This document shows positions 1-7,952 of a stretch of DNA of 64,000 bases, one piece after another. This DNA is from Arminella tubonensis. GTDB taxonomy: Bacteria; Pseudomonadota; Alphaproteobacteria; Rhizobiales; Rhizobiaceae. The first letter of the stretch is position 1. Each line of letters starts with the position of its first letter. The translations under genes and the position numbers were made by a program. The DNA lies in the NCBI RefSeq assembly GCF_003240585.1, contig NZ_PCDP01000082.1:1-64000 (forward strand), in the 5' to 3' direction. The notes beneath the pieces are model-generated. The model was given only the letters and a program-made list of their open reading frames with translations. It made no database searches and had not been told where the DNA came from.

Positions 1-108
1 ACCGGCTCCAACGCTGCGCGAGATGGAAGCTTCGCGTTTCCGCCGGTTGCTTACACCGCGCCAATTGGCGTATCCAAAACCGCCGAGGCTCTAATCGCTG
101 CCGGATGA
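1..108 (+). CDS. 3' end of a truncated unknown gene
   Basis: Frame 1 is open from the first base to a TGA at 106-108 and would encode the last 35 residues of a protein that begins outside the window. The tail ends in SKTAEALIAAG. I do not recognise it. It may be the end of an island gene or a chance open frame; the codons have G/C-rich third positions, which mildly favours coding. Confidence 0.3.
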   Translation, partial: TGSNAARDGSFAFPPVAYTAPIGVSKTAEALIAAG

Positions 109-531
109 AAGTTCAGTGGCAGGTCACATTGACCGCGAATAAGCGCACTTGCCATCGTGAGCCTTCCAAATCGCTTCGCGTTGAGCCGCACTGAATCTCT
201 GCTTCAGCATTCAATATTTCGCCAATACATCGACATGATAAACTCAAAGGCATAGTCGTACCAGCCGCTTTGGGTCAACAGCAGGTCCCAAGTCGCCTTA
301 AAATAATGTGACACAATATTAGTAAATTTCCATCACCACGAGCCGTTGTGCGTCGGTGCAAAATGTTGACATTTTCGGCCAATAGGCCCTAGAAACTGGT
401 ACAGCCCTGATGATGTCGGGTGTACCAATATTGTGTAGGGCGCTTGGTCTAAACATGGTCTAACCGCAAATACCATCCCATTGCGCCCTTTGTATTCATG
501 GGCGAAAATCGTTGATTTTCGGGATGTTTAA
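109..531. other. intergenic stretch, no convincing gene
   Basis: No frame of useful length is seen. The stretch is richer in A+T than the flanking chromosome. It holds CACAATATTAGTA (312-324) and an opposite-strand relative at 419-435, both related to a motif on the far side of the drt3 operon. It looks like the regulatory or terminal part of a mobile island. Confidence 0.4.
419..435. repeat. left copy of inverted repeat flanking drt3 locus
   Basis: On the minus strand this reads CACAATATTGGTACACC. The plus strand at 4513-4529 reads CACAATATTGATACACC, 16 of 17 identical. The two copies point toward the drt3 genes from opposite sides, about 4.1 kb apart. A shorter relative (CACAATATTAGTA) is at 312-324. 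Possible roles are recombinase accessory sites, operators, or ends of a smaller mobile unit. Confidence 0.5.
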
Positions 532-604
532 TGGTGACCCCGACGCGATTCGAACGCGTGACCCCCAGATTAACAATCTTGCGACCATGCCAATCCACTG
601 GGTC
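532..604 (-). tRNA. atypical tRNA-Asn(GTT)
   Basis: The minus strand folds as a tRNA: acceptor 598-604 with 536-542 (7 bp, one G-A mismatch), perfect T stem ACGCG/CGCGT around TTCGAAT, 7-nt anticodon loop TTGTTAA with anticodon GTT at 572-574, and encoded CCA (532-534). The D arm is short (about 3 bp) and the anticodon stem has one mismatch. It differs from usual housekeeping tRNA-Asn, so it is probably an element-borne tRNA or a decaying copy. Confidence 0.6.
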
Positions 605-680
605 GCGCAACTGAGTTTGCGCTACTGCACTTCGTCCTATCGTTGGCGCTATCGGTGACGGTAACATACGCCATTATCTT

Positions 681-929
681 AGATCATTTGATCTTACTTC
701 GGGAAGACAGAGGCTTATGTTGGTCGGAGTTGAGATTCGGACACTCGAACCCACCTCCAGAACGAATCCCGCTTTTAGATAGCATCCTTGTGATCAACTA
801 TAAAACTGGCGCTATTGGTGGCTCGCCGGGACCACCACTAACAATCGACGACCTTTGTTGAAGCCGATTGGATCAGGCGCTTGTGTGTGTGCTGAATACA
901 GCCATTATGCTTCGGCGAAGCACCCAGGG
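681..929 (-). ncRNA. DRT3-associated non-coding RNA with AC-repeat template
   Basis: The region directly downstream of drt3b, read on the same strand, has no good ORF but dense structure. In order from the drt3b stop: hairpin TGCTTC/GAAGCA (908-922), short hairpin GCTG/CAGC (891-902), then the tract GCACACACACAA (892-881), a 6-bp hairpin TGGTGG/CCACCA (816-837), a GATTCG/CGAATC stem (734-739 with 763-768) and AGATCA/TGATCT (681-694). DRT type 3 systems are known to include a ncRNA. From memory, an ACACAC template in it is used by Drt3a to make GT-repeat DNA. The ends given are inferred: the 5' end could lie inside drt3b and the 3' end near 640-690. Confidence 0.7.
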
Positions 930-2993
930 TTAATATACCTCCCGAGATCGCTTCCTGTCTAGTTCGTCACCATACTTGAACCCTAACCAAGCAGTGAACC
1001 ACGCAGCAGACGCCTCAATAACTTTCAACGTATCCCCCGCATTAATTCCAAATTTCGCGAGCGCGGCATCCTTGGCAACGCCGGTCACATGCGGGCAAGC
1101 CAGTAAATCCAATAATAAAAGGAGGCACTCGGTATCGTGCCTGATATGAAACCTTCGCTTCTCTAGGACTGCGAGCGCAGCCGATTCAAGAAAACTCCGG
1201 ATTTCTGCGTATCTTGTTTTACCATCAATGTACTGAAGCAGTGACGTGATCGCGAAAACATTTAAATCGTGTTTTGAGCACAAAACACCTGCAATTCTCT
1301 CAATCCCGAAGTATTCACAAAGAAGCGAATCATCAAGCCAATATTCTCTTCCTAATTCCTTCAGCAACCCAAGCAAATAAATAGTTTCCACCTGCTGATG
1401 GTCTCTTGATCGGTTTGCCTTGATGATCGCCCGCGCACAGTCAAAAATCATCTTAAAGACGGCGTGTCGCTCATCTCTATTGAAATAAGCATTCTTCAAC
1501 GTCTCCACAATTATATTTATAGTTTTACACACTCTTATCGTATGATTTACCTTCGGCGCACCTGAGTAAATGAAAAATATAACCTCAACCAGAGCGTGGA
1601 GCGATTGAACGAAATCTCGACGTTGCCGTAGCGGCGCAGAAACGAGGAAAAAGTTCCTAACCACTGCCTGGCATCGCTTCTCAATCACCGCGAGAGTGTA
1701 GTTCAGTATATCTTCATAAGAAACGTTAGATTCTTTGATCGCGGCCTTCAGACTCGTGATCAATCGAGTTGGATTTAAGGAAATGCTGCCAGTCTTATGG
1801 CTTAAGCCATCAAGTGCTGTATCCGTTAAATCCAATCGGATGTTTCCATTTAGAATCTCAGCAATTTTATTCTTCGCTACTGTTATCTCAGTAATGATCG
1901 GCTTGTCGTAGCTAATAGTCTTAGCCGTATTCAGGTTTAATTTAACTTCCCTAAGCCCCGGAGCAAGCGCTTCCAAAACTGCCACTGAAACTTCAGGAGC
2001 TTCATAAAACAAAAAGTAATCATCAACGTACCTGTAAAGGTCATAATCAACCCTATGATGTATACCGCGACCTCTTAGGTCCATCTCAACGGAAACGTCC
2101 ACCGACTGCAAGATGATCTCAGCGAATATCCTCGAAAACTCGGAACCAGTTATGATGCCGTTCGTCTCGTTACGGTTCATCTTCTGCATGAGGGTATCGA
2201 ATTTACCGGCATAGGTACTTTTTGACGGATTTAAGCTGTCTTTGGTACGCTCCTTACCTATAACCGCCCACGGAAGAGAGTGTGTGTATATACTGTCAAA
2301 GCACTTTGATATGTCCAGCTTCAGCATTTTACTGAAGCGCCGCTCGCTGCGATGATATTTTGGCGACTCAAAGAAACGATGAATATTGCTATAGTCTCTG
2401 TATACAAAATATGACCCGCTAACCTCATATTCCATATCGTGCTGTTCTACTGCGTATACCTCTTGATCAAGCCGGTCGTAATGAATCTTATCTTTGAAGT
2501 ATATTGTTTTTGCCACGGAAGTGGGTCTTCGAATTGAATACTCGCTTTTCGAGGCGGAGTATATTATCGCACCGGAATGTTCTCGGTAAAATTCGGCCAC
2601 TAGAACCTGATTTCGTGGGTGGATAACTGACAGTTCCCGGGGCACGTTCTCCTTGTGCGCCACACGAAATTTGAAGGGCAGTGTTTCAAATTCGTTGTGA
2701 GGGATATTGATTTGCCTGTAGTTTATTGTCCGTCCGCGATATTGAGCCGTTCGCAGATGAATGCCGTCGGCTGGCATCCCAAACAACAGTGACATTACCG
2801 GATCAAGCCGGTCGTCATCTGCTCTCCACGAAACTGCGTAAGGTCCGCCCCCTGATTTCACGCTTACGTCGTGAGCAGATAGGAATGCTACTAGCCGGTG
2901 GTTGCCGAATGTCAGCGGAACTTCAAACGGCAGCATATCAGAGAGGAGCGATCTGTATTTCCCGTTTGATTGCGCTGATAGCTTGTTACTCAT
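930..2993 (-). CDS. drt3b: reverse transcriptase Drt3b (UG8-type) of DRT3 defence system
   Basis: This 687-residue protein is the second RT of a two-RT operon. Visible RT motifs: LKLDISKCF (Asp227), the NGIITGSEFSRIFAE segment (about 278-292), YRYVDD (Asp324, Asp325) and LNLNTAKT. About 220 residues of unusual N-terminal sequence precede motif A, and a helical extension of roughly 300 residues follows the RT core. The start ATG (2991-2993) follows GGAAGT and overlaps the drt3a stop by 8 bases, so the two are translationally coupled. Size, order and the following ncRNA fit the UG8 member of DRT type 3, an antiphage system. The N-terminal LPFEVP segment carries Glu24; recent work, as I recall it, gives an N-terminal Glu of Drt3b a templating role. 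That match needs an alignment. A+T-rich composition suggests horizontal transfer. Confidence 0.85.
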   Translation of the reverse strand: MSNKLSAQSNGKYRSLLSDMLPFEVPLTFGNHRLVAFLSAHDVSVKSGGGPYAVSWRADDDRLDPVMSLLFGMPADGIHLRTAQYRGRTINYRQINIPHNEFETLPFKFRVAHKENVPRELSVIHPRNQVLVAEFYREHSGAIIYSASKSEYSIRRPTSVAKTIYFKDKIHYDRLDQEVYAVEQHDMEYEVSGSYFVYRDYSNIHRFFESPKYHRSERRFSKMLKLDISKCFDSIYTHSLPWAVIGKERTKDSLNPSKSTYAGKFDTLMQKMNRNETNGIITGSEFSRIFAEIILQSVDVSVEMDLRGRGIHHRVDYDLYRYVDDYFLFYEAPEVSVAVLEALAPGLREVKLNLNTAKTISYDKPIITEITVAKNKIAEILNGNIRLDLTDTALDGLSHKTGSISLNPTRLITSLKAAIKESNVSYEDILNYTLAVIEKRCQAVVRNFFLVSAPLRQRRDFVQSLHALVEVIFFIYSGAPKVNHTIRVCKTINIIVETLKNAYFNRDERHAVFKMIFDCARAIIKANRSRDHQQVETIYLLGLLKELGREYWLDDSLLCEYFGIERIAGVLCSKHDLNVFAITSLLQYIDGKTRYAEIRSFLESAALAVLEKRRFHIRHDTECLLLLLDLLACPHVTGVAKDAALAKFGINAGDTLKVIEASAAWFTAWLGFKYGDELDRKRSREVY

Positions 2994-4350
2994 ACTTCCA
3001 TATCCTAACGATATTTATCAGCTCGGCTTGTTTGAAATAAGTAAATCGTTGCTCCCCGTAACCCAGTTCAAAAGAGCACCTCATTAACCGCGCCTGCAAT
3101 CTCAAATTGCCAACCAAGCTAATCTTATAATTCAGAGCAGCATCCAAATCTTTAAATCTTGCGGGCTTGTTGACGTGGCGATTACTATAGTACACGCCGA
3201 TATAGGCATTACTCTTATTGTTGTGGAGCTTGGTGTTTGACGTTAAATATATAATCCGCCTAAGGAGCGTTTCCCCCGCGTTATGCTTTTTCCGCGCAGG
3301 CGCTCTCATGTAAATGTCGAAGCACTTATTTATCCTGTTACGATATCTGTTTCTCTTTTCCGCGCTTATGTCGACTTCGCATTGCCCATTTGCGATCTTG
3401 AATTCGTAGCCAAGGTAGTTAAACCGCGCTTTCGTCGGATCAGTATTGCTGAACTCAATCGTCTTCGTTGGGTTCAAGGCCAGGCCGTGGCTCTGAACTG
3501 AAGCCGTTATGTCCGCTAAACGATCTACGGTTTTCCACTCTGGGCTTTGAGCGCACAGGATGAAAATATCGTCCACGTATCTTGCATAGTACAGGACGTC
3601 TCCGAGAGACTTTACCGCAGTATCAATTGGCCGCATGAAGAGTTCGGCGAGATAGGCGCTAATTCCGTTTCCGCGCGGGAGCCCTACGGCGCTGCCAGTT
3701 GCGTGACTATAGGCGAAAAGGACTTGCTGGATGTATCTTATTGACGGTGCGTCAAGCAATTGATCAGATTTCAAGAGCTTGAGAAGCTTCCTATGATCAA
3801 TCGTCTCATAGAAGTCAGAGATATCAGTTCGAAGACCCCAAAATGGAAACTTCCCACCACAAAATGACATCACCTGAGGCACTATCACGTCTTTATTTCC
3901 GGGAGAAATTTTATAAAGTCGCGAAATATTGTGTTGAATCTGCTTTTCAATGAAGAACGTCGCTGGATCGTTGTTACTTAGAAACAATGTCTTGCCGCCT
4001 GGAATGGCATGCGGCGTGAGTGTAAGATTGTGGCCGTCACGAGCTATGGAGTTCGCTAAATCCTCTAGGTGGTCATTAAGGTAGCGTTCTTTACCATCGG
4101 CGGCCTCACGAAGAGCTGTGGCTGCTATGTTCACAGCGTCTGCCGTTTCTTCTGTACGCTCTACCCGCTGGTGTGAGATCGAATCCTTGAGTTCGATCTT
4201 CAGGTTTTTGATTGTGATAGTCTGCTGCTTGAGTTCGGCAAATTCCTCCGATACGAGGCAAAATCGCTCTTCTAGGTTTGCACCTTTCCGGTTTTCTGCA
4301 TCATAGATTCGTCGAAAATTTCGTTGATTAAAGCCTTGGTCTAACAACAA
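2986..4350 (-). CDS. drt3a: reverse transcriptase Drt3a (UG3-type) of DRT3 defence system
   Basis: First RT of the operon, 454 residues. The order is a helical N-terminal region (1-150, with E/K-rich segments), RT motif A LRTDISDFYE (Asp176), motif B GLPRGNGISAYLAE, catalytic YARYVDD (Asp260, Asp261), GLALNPTKT and FNYLGYEF, then a basic C-terminal region. There is no ATG before codon 160; a TTG at 4348-4350 is preceded by GGAGG at good spacing, so TTG is chosen as start. No maturase, endonuclease, integrase or retron signature is present. In DRT3 this enzyme is the one that uses the ncRNA as template (established knowledge from memory). It is not a group II intron RT, a DGR RT or a retron RT by context. 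Confidence 0.85.
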   Translation of the reverse strand: MLLDQGFNQRNFRRIYDAENRKGANLEERFCLVSEEFAELKQQTITIKNLKIELKDSISHQRVERTEETADAVNIAATALREAADGKERYLNDHLEDLANSIARDGHNLTLTPHAIPGGKTLFLSNNDPATFFIEKQIQHNISRLYKISPGNKDVIVPQVMSFCGGKFPFWGLRTDISDFYETIDHRKLLKLLKSDQLLDAPSIRYIQQVLFAYSHATGSAVGLPRGNGISAYLAELFMRPIDTAVKSLGDVLYYARYVDDIFILCAQSPEWKTVDRLADITASVQSHGLALNPTKTIEFSNTDPTKARFNYLGYEFKIANGQCEVDISAEKRNRYRNRINKCFDIYMRAPARKKHNAGETLLRRIIYLTSNTKLHNNKSNAYIGVYYSNRHVNKPARFKDLDAALNYKISLVGNLRLQARLMRCSFELGYGEQRFTYFKQAELINIVRIWKYE

Positions 4351-4619
4351 TGCCCCTCCGGTGCGGCCGCATTATCGCGTAAAAGTTGTCACAGCGATAT
4401 GGCCCCCGAGAATGGTCCACAATTTTTCTACCCCAGCGCGGCCTCTCCGGGCTCGCGGCACCTTAAACTGTAAATGTCGACGCTTTTCGGCTCACCGTCT
4501 CCAAAGGTAGTCCACAATATTGATACACCCGAAGCAGGAAGAGCGTACCAAAAGCGCTACTTTCCGGGATTTGCGGGTTGCTACGTAGGAGCTTCAAATC
4601 TCTCTACAATCGGGTGAAA
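4351..4619. promoter_or_regulatory. leader region of the drt3 operon
   Basis: No gene. Read toward drt3a, it holds two direct copies of ATTGTGGACYA (minus strand around 4413-4423 and 4509-4519), a GATAAT that could be a -10 (4371-4376) and the Shine-Dalgarno GGAGG just before the TTG start. The outer copy lies inside the inverted repeat at 4513-4529. These repeats are candidate operators or recombinase binding sites. Confidence 0.4.
4513..4529. repeat. right copy of inverted repeat flanking drt3 locus
   Basis: Reads CACAATATTGATACACC on the plus strand; partner of 419-435 in inverted orientation with one mismatch. It lies between the drt3a start and the end of the tyrosine recombinase gene. 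Confidence 0.5.
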
Positions 4620-6500
4620 TCAGCCCATCTTCTTCCGATAATAATCGGACCACGACGCTCGGTTCACCCAAGGCCGCAATGTCTCTAAGTCGCCTCGGTT
4701 TGCCCGTTCCTTTGCGTCCATCAGAATCTCGGACATCTGATCGATGGTCGGATTTTCGACACTTACCAATTCCTTGAGGTCGCGGGTCGTCAGGCGCGTT
4801 TTCGATCCATAACGCGTGGCCATATCGCTTTTGTTGGAGTGGCCCATCAATCGCTTCCGCGCCCGATGAGTTAGATCGGTGTTGTCGACAAGGTCGGCAA
4901 AGAAATGGCGAGTCGAGTAGAGCGTGACGTCTTTTCGGACGATGGACGTTTTGCCTTTCATGTAGGCCCAGCTTTTCGTCATGGGCTGGCCCCAGCGAAT
5001 AGCCCCTCCCGGCTTAAAATAGGGTTCCCATTCGGGGAATGCGAATTCGCAACCTGTGGCTTCCAGCTCCGCAAGACGATCAAGGAAGCCCAAATCCAAG
5101 ATTAGCGGATGCAAGGGCATGATTCGAGCCGATCCTTCCGTCTTAAAATTGACGACGTCTTTAATTGCGACGCGACCTTTGGTCGGGTCGAAGCCGCGCA
5201 AATCCAAATACCAGATGTCGTCCCGTTCCACGAAATCGGCAATTCGAAGTTGACCGAGTTCTCCCGTGCGCAAGCCTGTCAGGAGCAGAATGATGTAGGC
5301 CCAATACAGATGATTTTGGATAAAAAACCGACCTGGTTTCCATATTCGAGTAGGACCATTGCAACCGGTGAATAGCGGCATCGAGATAATTTCGATAACC
5401 TCATCCCGACTAAAAGAATCCCTGGGGAGAGACACAAGATTTTCGCCACTCACATGATTGAAAATCGGCTTTTCTCCTTTGAACAACCCCTTATCAATTG
5501 CCCAGCGGAAGAACTTTGAGAGTGCGCTGTGGTATCCCTTTTGAAGGGTTTCTCCGGTGAGACGTACCAGGCTGTCCCAGCCGTGTTCCTGCGCGTAGCG
5601 ATACCTCAGCGACAGCGATTTGGCCGCCTCACGCGGGATATGATTTCGATTTGGAATTTCCGGCATCATCGTGTTCAAGCGTTCGAAATCATCGCCACCT
5701 AGATCGGCGAGATACGGGTCGTTGAATTCGTCGATCAGGAAACGAATAATCAGCGCAACGGTTGACAAGCCATCTTCGCTTTTTTTGAGAGCCCGGCTGT
5801 CGACTATATAGAGCTTCAGCGCTTCCGATATTCGAAGACGTTCGGCAACTTGGGGGTTTTCTTGAGGTGCCACTGGGCGTCCGGGTGCAGCTAGAAGGTC
5901 GTCGCGCTCGCGCGGAGTTCGGCTCTTTTCCAACGCCGAGATTAGACCTTCGCTCTCCACGCGAACGCGCGGGCTCTCGATGGAGATCGCATCGAATGCC
6001 AACGCGTCTCTCATATCGATCCGTCCGCGTTCGTAAGCTCGAACTGCTTCTCCCTTTCGAACGTACTTATCCGCCTCAACGTTTTGCTGCTGGAACAACG
6101 CCACCTTCGTTTGGAGTTCGTCATCGAAGAGATATTGGTTCCAATACCCGTCCACCGACAAAGCCAGCAGAGAGGCATCCTTCCATTCGTCGAACTTCTG
6201 GCGGGCTAAGAGCCGATCAGGATCAAGCGGCATCGAATCTTGAAGGTATTCGTCTATCCTGCGAGCAATCTCGTTATAGAGTTGGGTATTTTCACGGACG
6301 GAATTCATCGGCAAGAACCACTGGAGGCACTTAACAAGTCGGATTTTGGCGACATTGTAATCAGCGGTCATTAAGGAAGCCCTATAGAGCGGCTTTCCGA
6401 TGATTGCAGCCAAGGGGCGTGAGTATCGAATCTGAAGGCTGTATCTGCCTTCACGACGCATGAGGTAGGAAGCAATTGCCATTGATATCTCCGCGTACAA
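4620..6500 (-). CDS. tyrosine site-specific recombinase (island integrase)
   Basis: A 626-residue phage-type integrase. The C-terminal half carries the catalytic set: Arg411 in TGLRTGELGQL, Lys453 in NFKTEG, Arg531 in YSTRHFF, His554 in LMGHS and nucleophile Tyr564 in ATRYG. The first His of the H-x-x-R box is replaced by Tyr528. The N-terminal half is a long helical region with a SAM-like core-binding part near 225-370. It is longer than typical phage integrases (350-450 residues). Its start lies 74 bp from a 15-bp copy of the tRNA-Met 3' end, as expected for an integrase next to its attachment site. It probably mobilises the DRT3 island. Confidence 0.85.
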   Translation of the reverse strand: MYAEISMAIASYLMRREGRYSLQIRYSRPLAAIIGKPLYRASLMTADYNVAKIRLVKCLQWFLPMNSVRENTQLYNEIARRIDEYLQDSMPLDPDRLLARQKFDEWKDASLLALSVDGYWNQYLFDDELQTKVALFQQQNVEADKYVRKGEAVRAYERGRIDMRDALAFDAISIESPRVRVESEGLISALEKSRTPRERDDLLAAPGRPVAPQENPQVAERLRISEALKLYIVDSRALKKSEDGLSTVALIIRFLIDEFNDPYLADLGGDDFERLNTMMPEIPNRNHIPREAAKSLSLRYRYAQEHGWDSLVRLTGETLQKGYHSALSKFFRWAIDKGLFKGEKPIFNHVSGENLVSLPRDSFSRDEVIEIISMPLFTGCNGPTRIWKPGRFFIQNHLYWAYIILLLTGLRTGELGQLRIADFVERDDIWYLDLRGFDPTKGRVAIKDVVNFKTEGSARIMPLHPLILDLGFLDRLAELEATGCEFAFPEWEPYFKPGGAIRWGQPMTKSWAYMKGKTSIVRKDVTLYSTRHFFADLVDNTDLTHRARKRLMGHSNKSDMATRYGSKTRLTTRDLKELVSVENPTIDQMSEILMDAKERANRGDLETLRPWVNRASWSDYYRKKMG

Positions 6501-6573
6501 GGGCGTGAGATGTCACACACAGATCGGAACCCCCGCTGTATGCTAAGCTTTTGATCTATTTGATGCCCGGAAA

Positions 6574-6588
6574 AATGGTAGCGGGAGA
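6574..6588. other. attachment-site repeat (attL of prophage)
   Basis: AATGGTAGCGGGAGA here is identical to 47237-47251, the 3' end of the tRNA-Met gene plus two flanking bases. A chance exact 15-mer match is very unlikely in 64 kb. The pair bounds about 40.7 kb, a normal size for a P22-type genome. It probably also marks the junction with the DRT3 island on the left. Confidence 0.65.
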
Positions 6589-6774
6589 CCGTTCTGGTCA
6601 AGACAGCCGACATGGCGAACAAGAGGTGATCAGCCTAGGAACATGGCAGATCGCTCTCGTGAATGCGGTTCGCAAATACGTTGAAATATCTAAAGAAATC
6701 AAGCCCGATAACGATGGTAGCATTGCCTCCGAGCGAGCCGTTGTTTCACAATCGGCTCGCCCTCAATCGCTCGA

Positions 6775-7629
6775 TTAGGCAACCCGAACAAGCGGCTGCC
6801 TGCGCTTTTTGCATTTCCCGAACCACGTAATTGCCAGCGCCTTCCAGAACGGCCACTTGTGTGACAGGACCAATTGCTTTGCTTCATCTTCGGCGCTGAA
6901 AAGTAGGTCGACGATTGCAGTCGTCAAATCCTCGGGCGTGATCATGTCGCGGTATTTGGGCTCGACCATCAACAGCTCAACGGCTTTTATTTGCGGGGCA
7001 GTAATTGGGCCCATTTCAGCGTTGGCTATCACCTCCAGGACTTCCCGCGCAACCTTGGAACCTTGGCGTTCGATCAGAGCTTTGATTGATGTGACCGCAA
7101 TTGTTTCACGAGCTCCATCGCGCTTGTAGGAACCCGGCTGCTTCAAGACTTTGATATTTGCCCGGGCACAAACCAGTTCAAGCGTTTGCGCGTCTTCGTC
7201 GGCCGCGGCCAGCGCAGCTTGATGCAACTGCAGCTTCGTCACCCCAAGTCTATCGGTATTGTGACCGATGAACGCGTTTGCCTGTGCGATTGTATCCTCA
7301 GCCTCGACGATCATAACTGGAATGCGATCGACGTAGGGATTGCTGGCAGCTGCTATTGCGGTGTGTTGTCCGTCCAAGACCTTCAGAACGGTATTTCCGT
7401 TCAATTCCGCGTACGCGCAGACGGGAGGCTTGAACTTCGCCCAATCGAACTTTTCGATAATTCGCCTGATTTGATTCAATCCCCGCTCGCTCACGTCTCG
7501 CTGGTAGGCCGGATCGACAAAGAGGTCAGTGGGACTGACCAGTTCGCAAATGGGCATGCCTGTAGACGGCTGATGCGGTGTGACGCTGGCAATGCTGATT
7601 GGGGCGATGGGCCGGATATTGTCCTGCAT
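6775..7629 (-). CDS. ParB/sulfiredoxin-fold nuclease-like protein
   Basis: The protein has 284 residues from the ATG at 7629, chosen because GAGGGAAGA precedes it; a longer frame to 7719 lacks such a site. Residues about 35-100 resemble a ParB-N/Srx domain: a priming loop PAYQRDVSERGLNQI followed by VLDGQHTAIAAA, the region that replaces the ParB GXXR box. This form is common in phages and islands and need not act in segregation; it may be a DNA-binding or nuclease-like regulator. The C-terminal 180 residues are helical with a basic KKRRQ end. It sits alone at the prophage left edge, transcribed toward attL. Confidence 0.65.
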   Translation of the reverse strand: MQDNIRPIAPISIASVTPHQPSTGMPICELVSPTDLFVDPAYQRDVSERGLNQIRRIIEKFDWAKFKPPVCAYAELNGNTVLKVLDGQHTAIAAASNPYVDRIPVMIVEAEDTIAQANAFIGHNTDRLGVTKLQLHQAALAAADEDAQTLELVCARANIKVLKQPGSYKRDGARETIAVTSIKALIERQGSKVAREVLEVIANAEMGPITAPQIKAVELLMVEPKYRDMITPEDLTTAIVDLLFSAEDEAKQLVLSHKWPFWKALAITWFGKCKKRRQPLVRVA

Positions 7630-7952
7630 GACTCTTCCCTCAGGTGACTGTCGGCATGCGTGCCGGCGGTCGGGTTTACGGCGAGTCGCAAATAGTATTG
7701 AAACGGCTGTTTCGAGCACGGTTTCTCAGATCCTAACATCCACAGACTTTGTCCTGCTTTGACGCAAAAAGCTGCGCCGCCGGCACGCAAGCGTTCTCGT
7801 TGAACGTCATGGGGCTACGCTATGGCGAAAGCGGCCGATTTTCATCGTTAACCAATACGGCAAGCCGCTCTTGATCAATAAAAAACTTGATCTAGGATCA
7901 AGAATGGATTATTTGTGGTCAGCAACAGTATGAAGCTGGAGCACGAGTACAC
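7630..7952. other. divergent intergenic region
   Basis: Lies between the leftward ParB-like gene and the rightward toxin-antitoxin pair. No gene was found. It should hold promoters for both; an A+T-rich run near 7862-7918, with TTGATC repeated at 7873-7878 and 7888-7893, is the likely control region of the toxin-antitoxin pair. Confidence 0.35.

Larger units (their letters stand above)
1..6588. mobile_element. partial integrative island carrying DRT3 and a tyrosine recombinase
   Basis: The block holds a tyrosine recombinase (4620-6500), the two-RT defence operon with its ncRNA, and an atypical tRNA gene. Base composition is more A+T-rich than the core genes on the right of the window, especially in drt3b. 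The right limit is taken as the 15-bp copy of the tRNA-Met 3' end at 6574-6588, 74 bp upstream of the recombinase start. The left limit is outside the window. The extent is inferred. Confidence 0.5.

Noticed and set aside
721..800. Second tRNA gene in the region downstream of drt3b
   Set aside because: A T-loop-like GGGTTCGAGT and a CCA are present, but no acceptor 5' strand or anticodon arm pairs with them; better explained as part of the ncRNA.
930..4350. Retron, group II intron or diversity-generating retroelement as identity of the RTs
   Set aside because: No msr/msd-like inverted repeats at an RT start, no maturase or HNH domain, and no template/variable repeat pair; two full RTs in one operon do not fit any of these.
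6551..6778. 75-codon rightward frame covering the att repeat
   Set aside because: No family pattern or ribosome site; it spans the attachment site and probably is chance.
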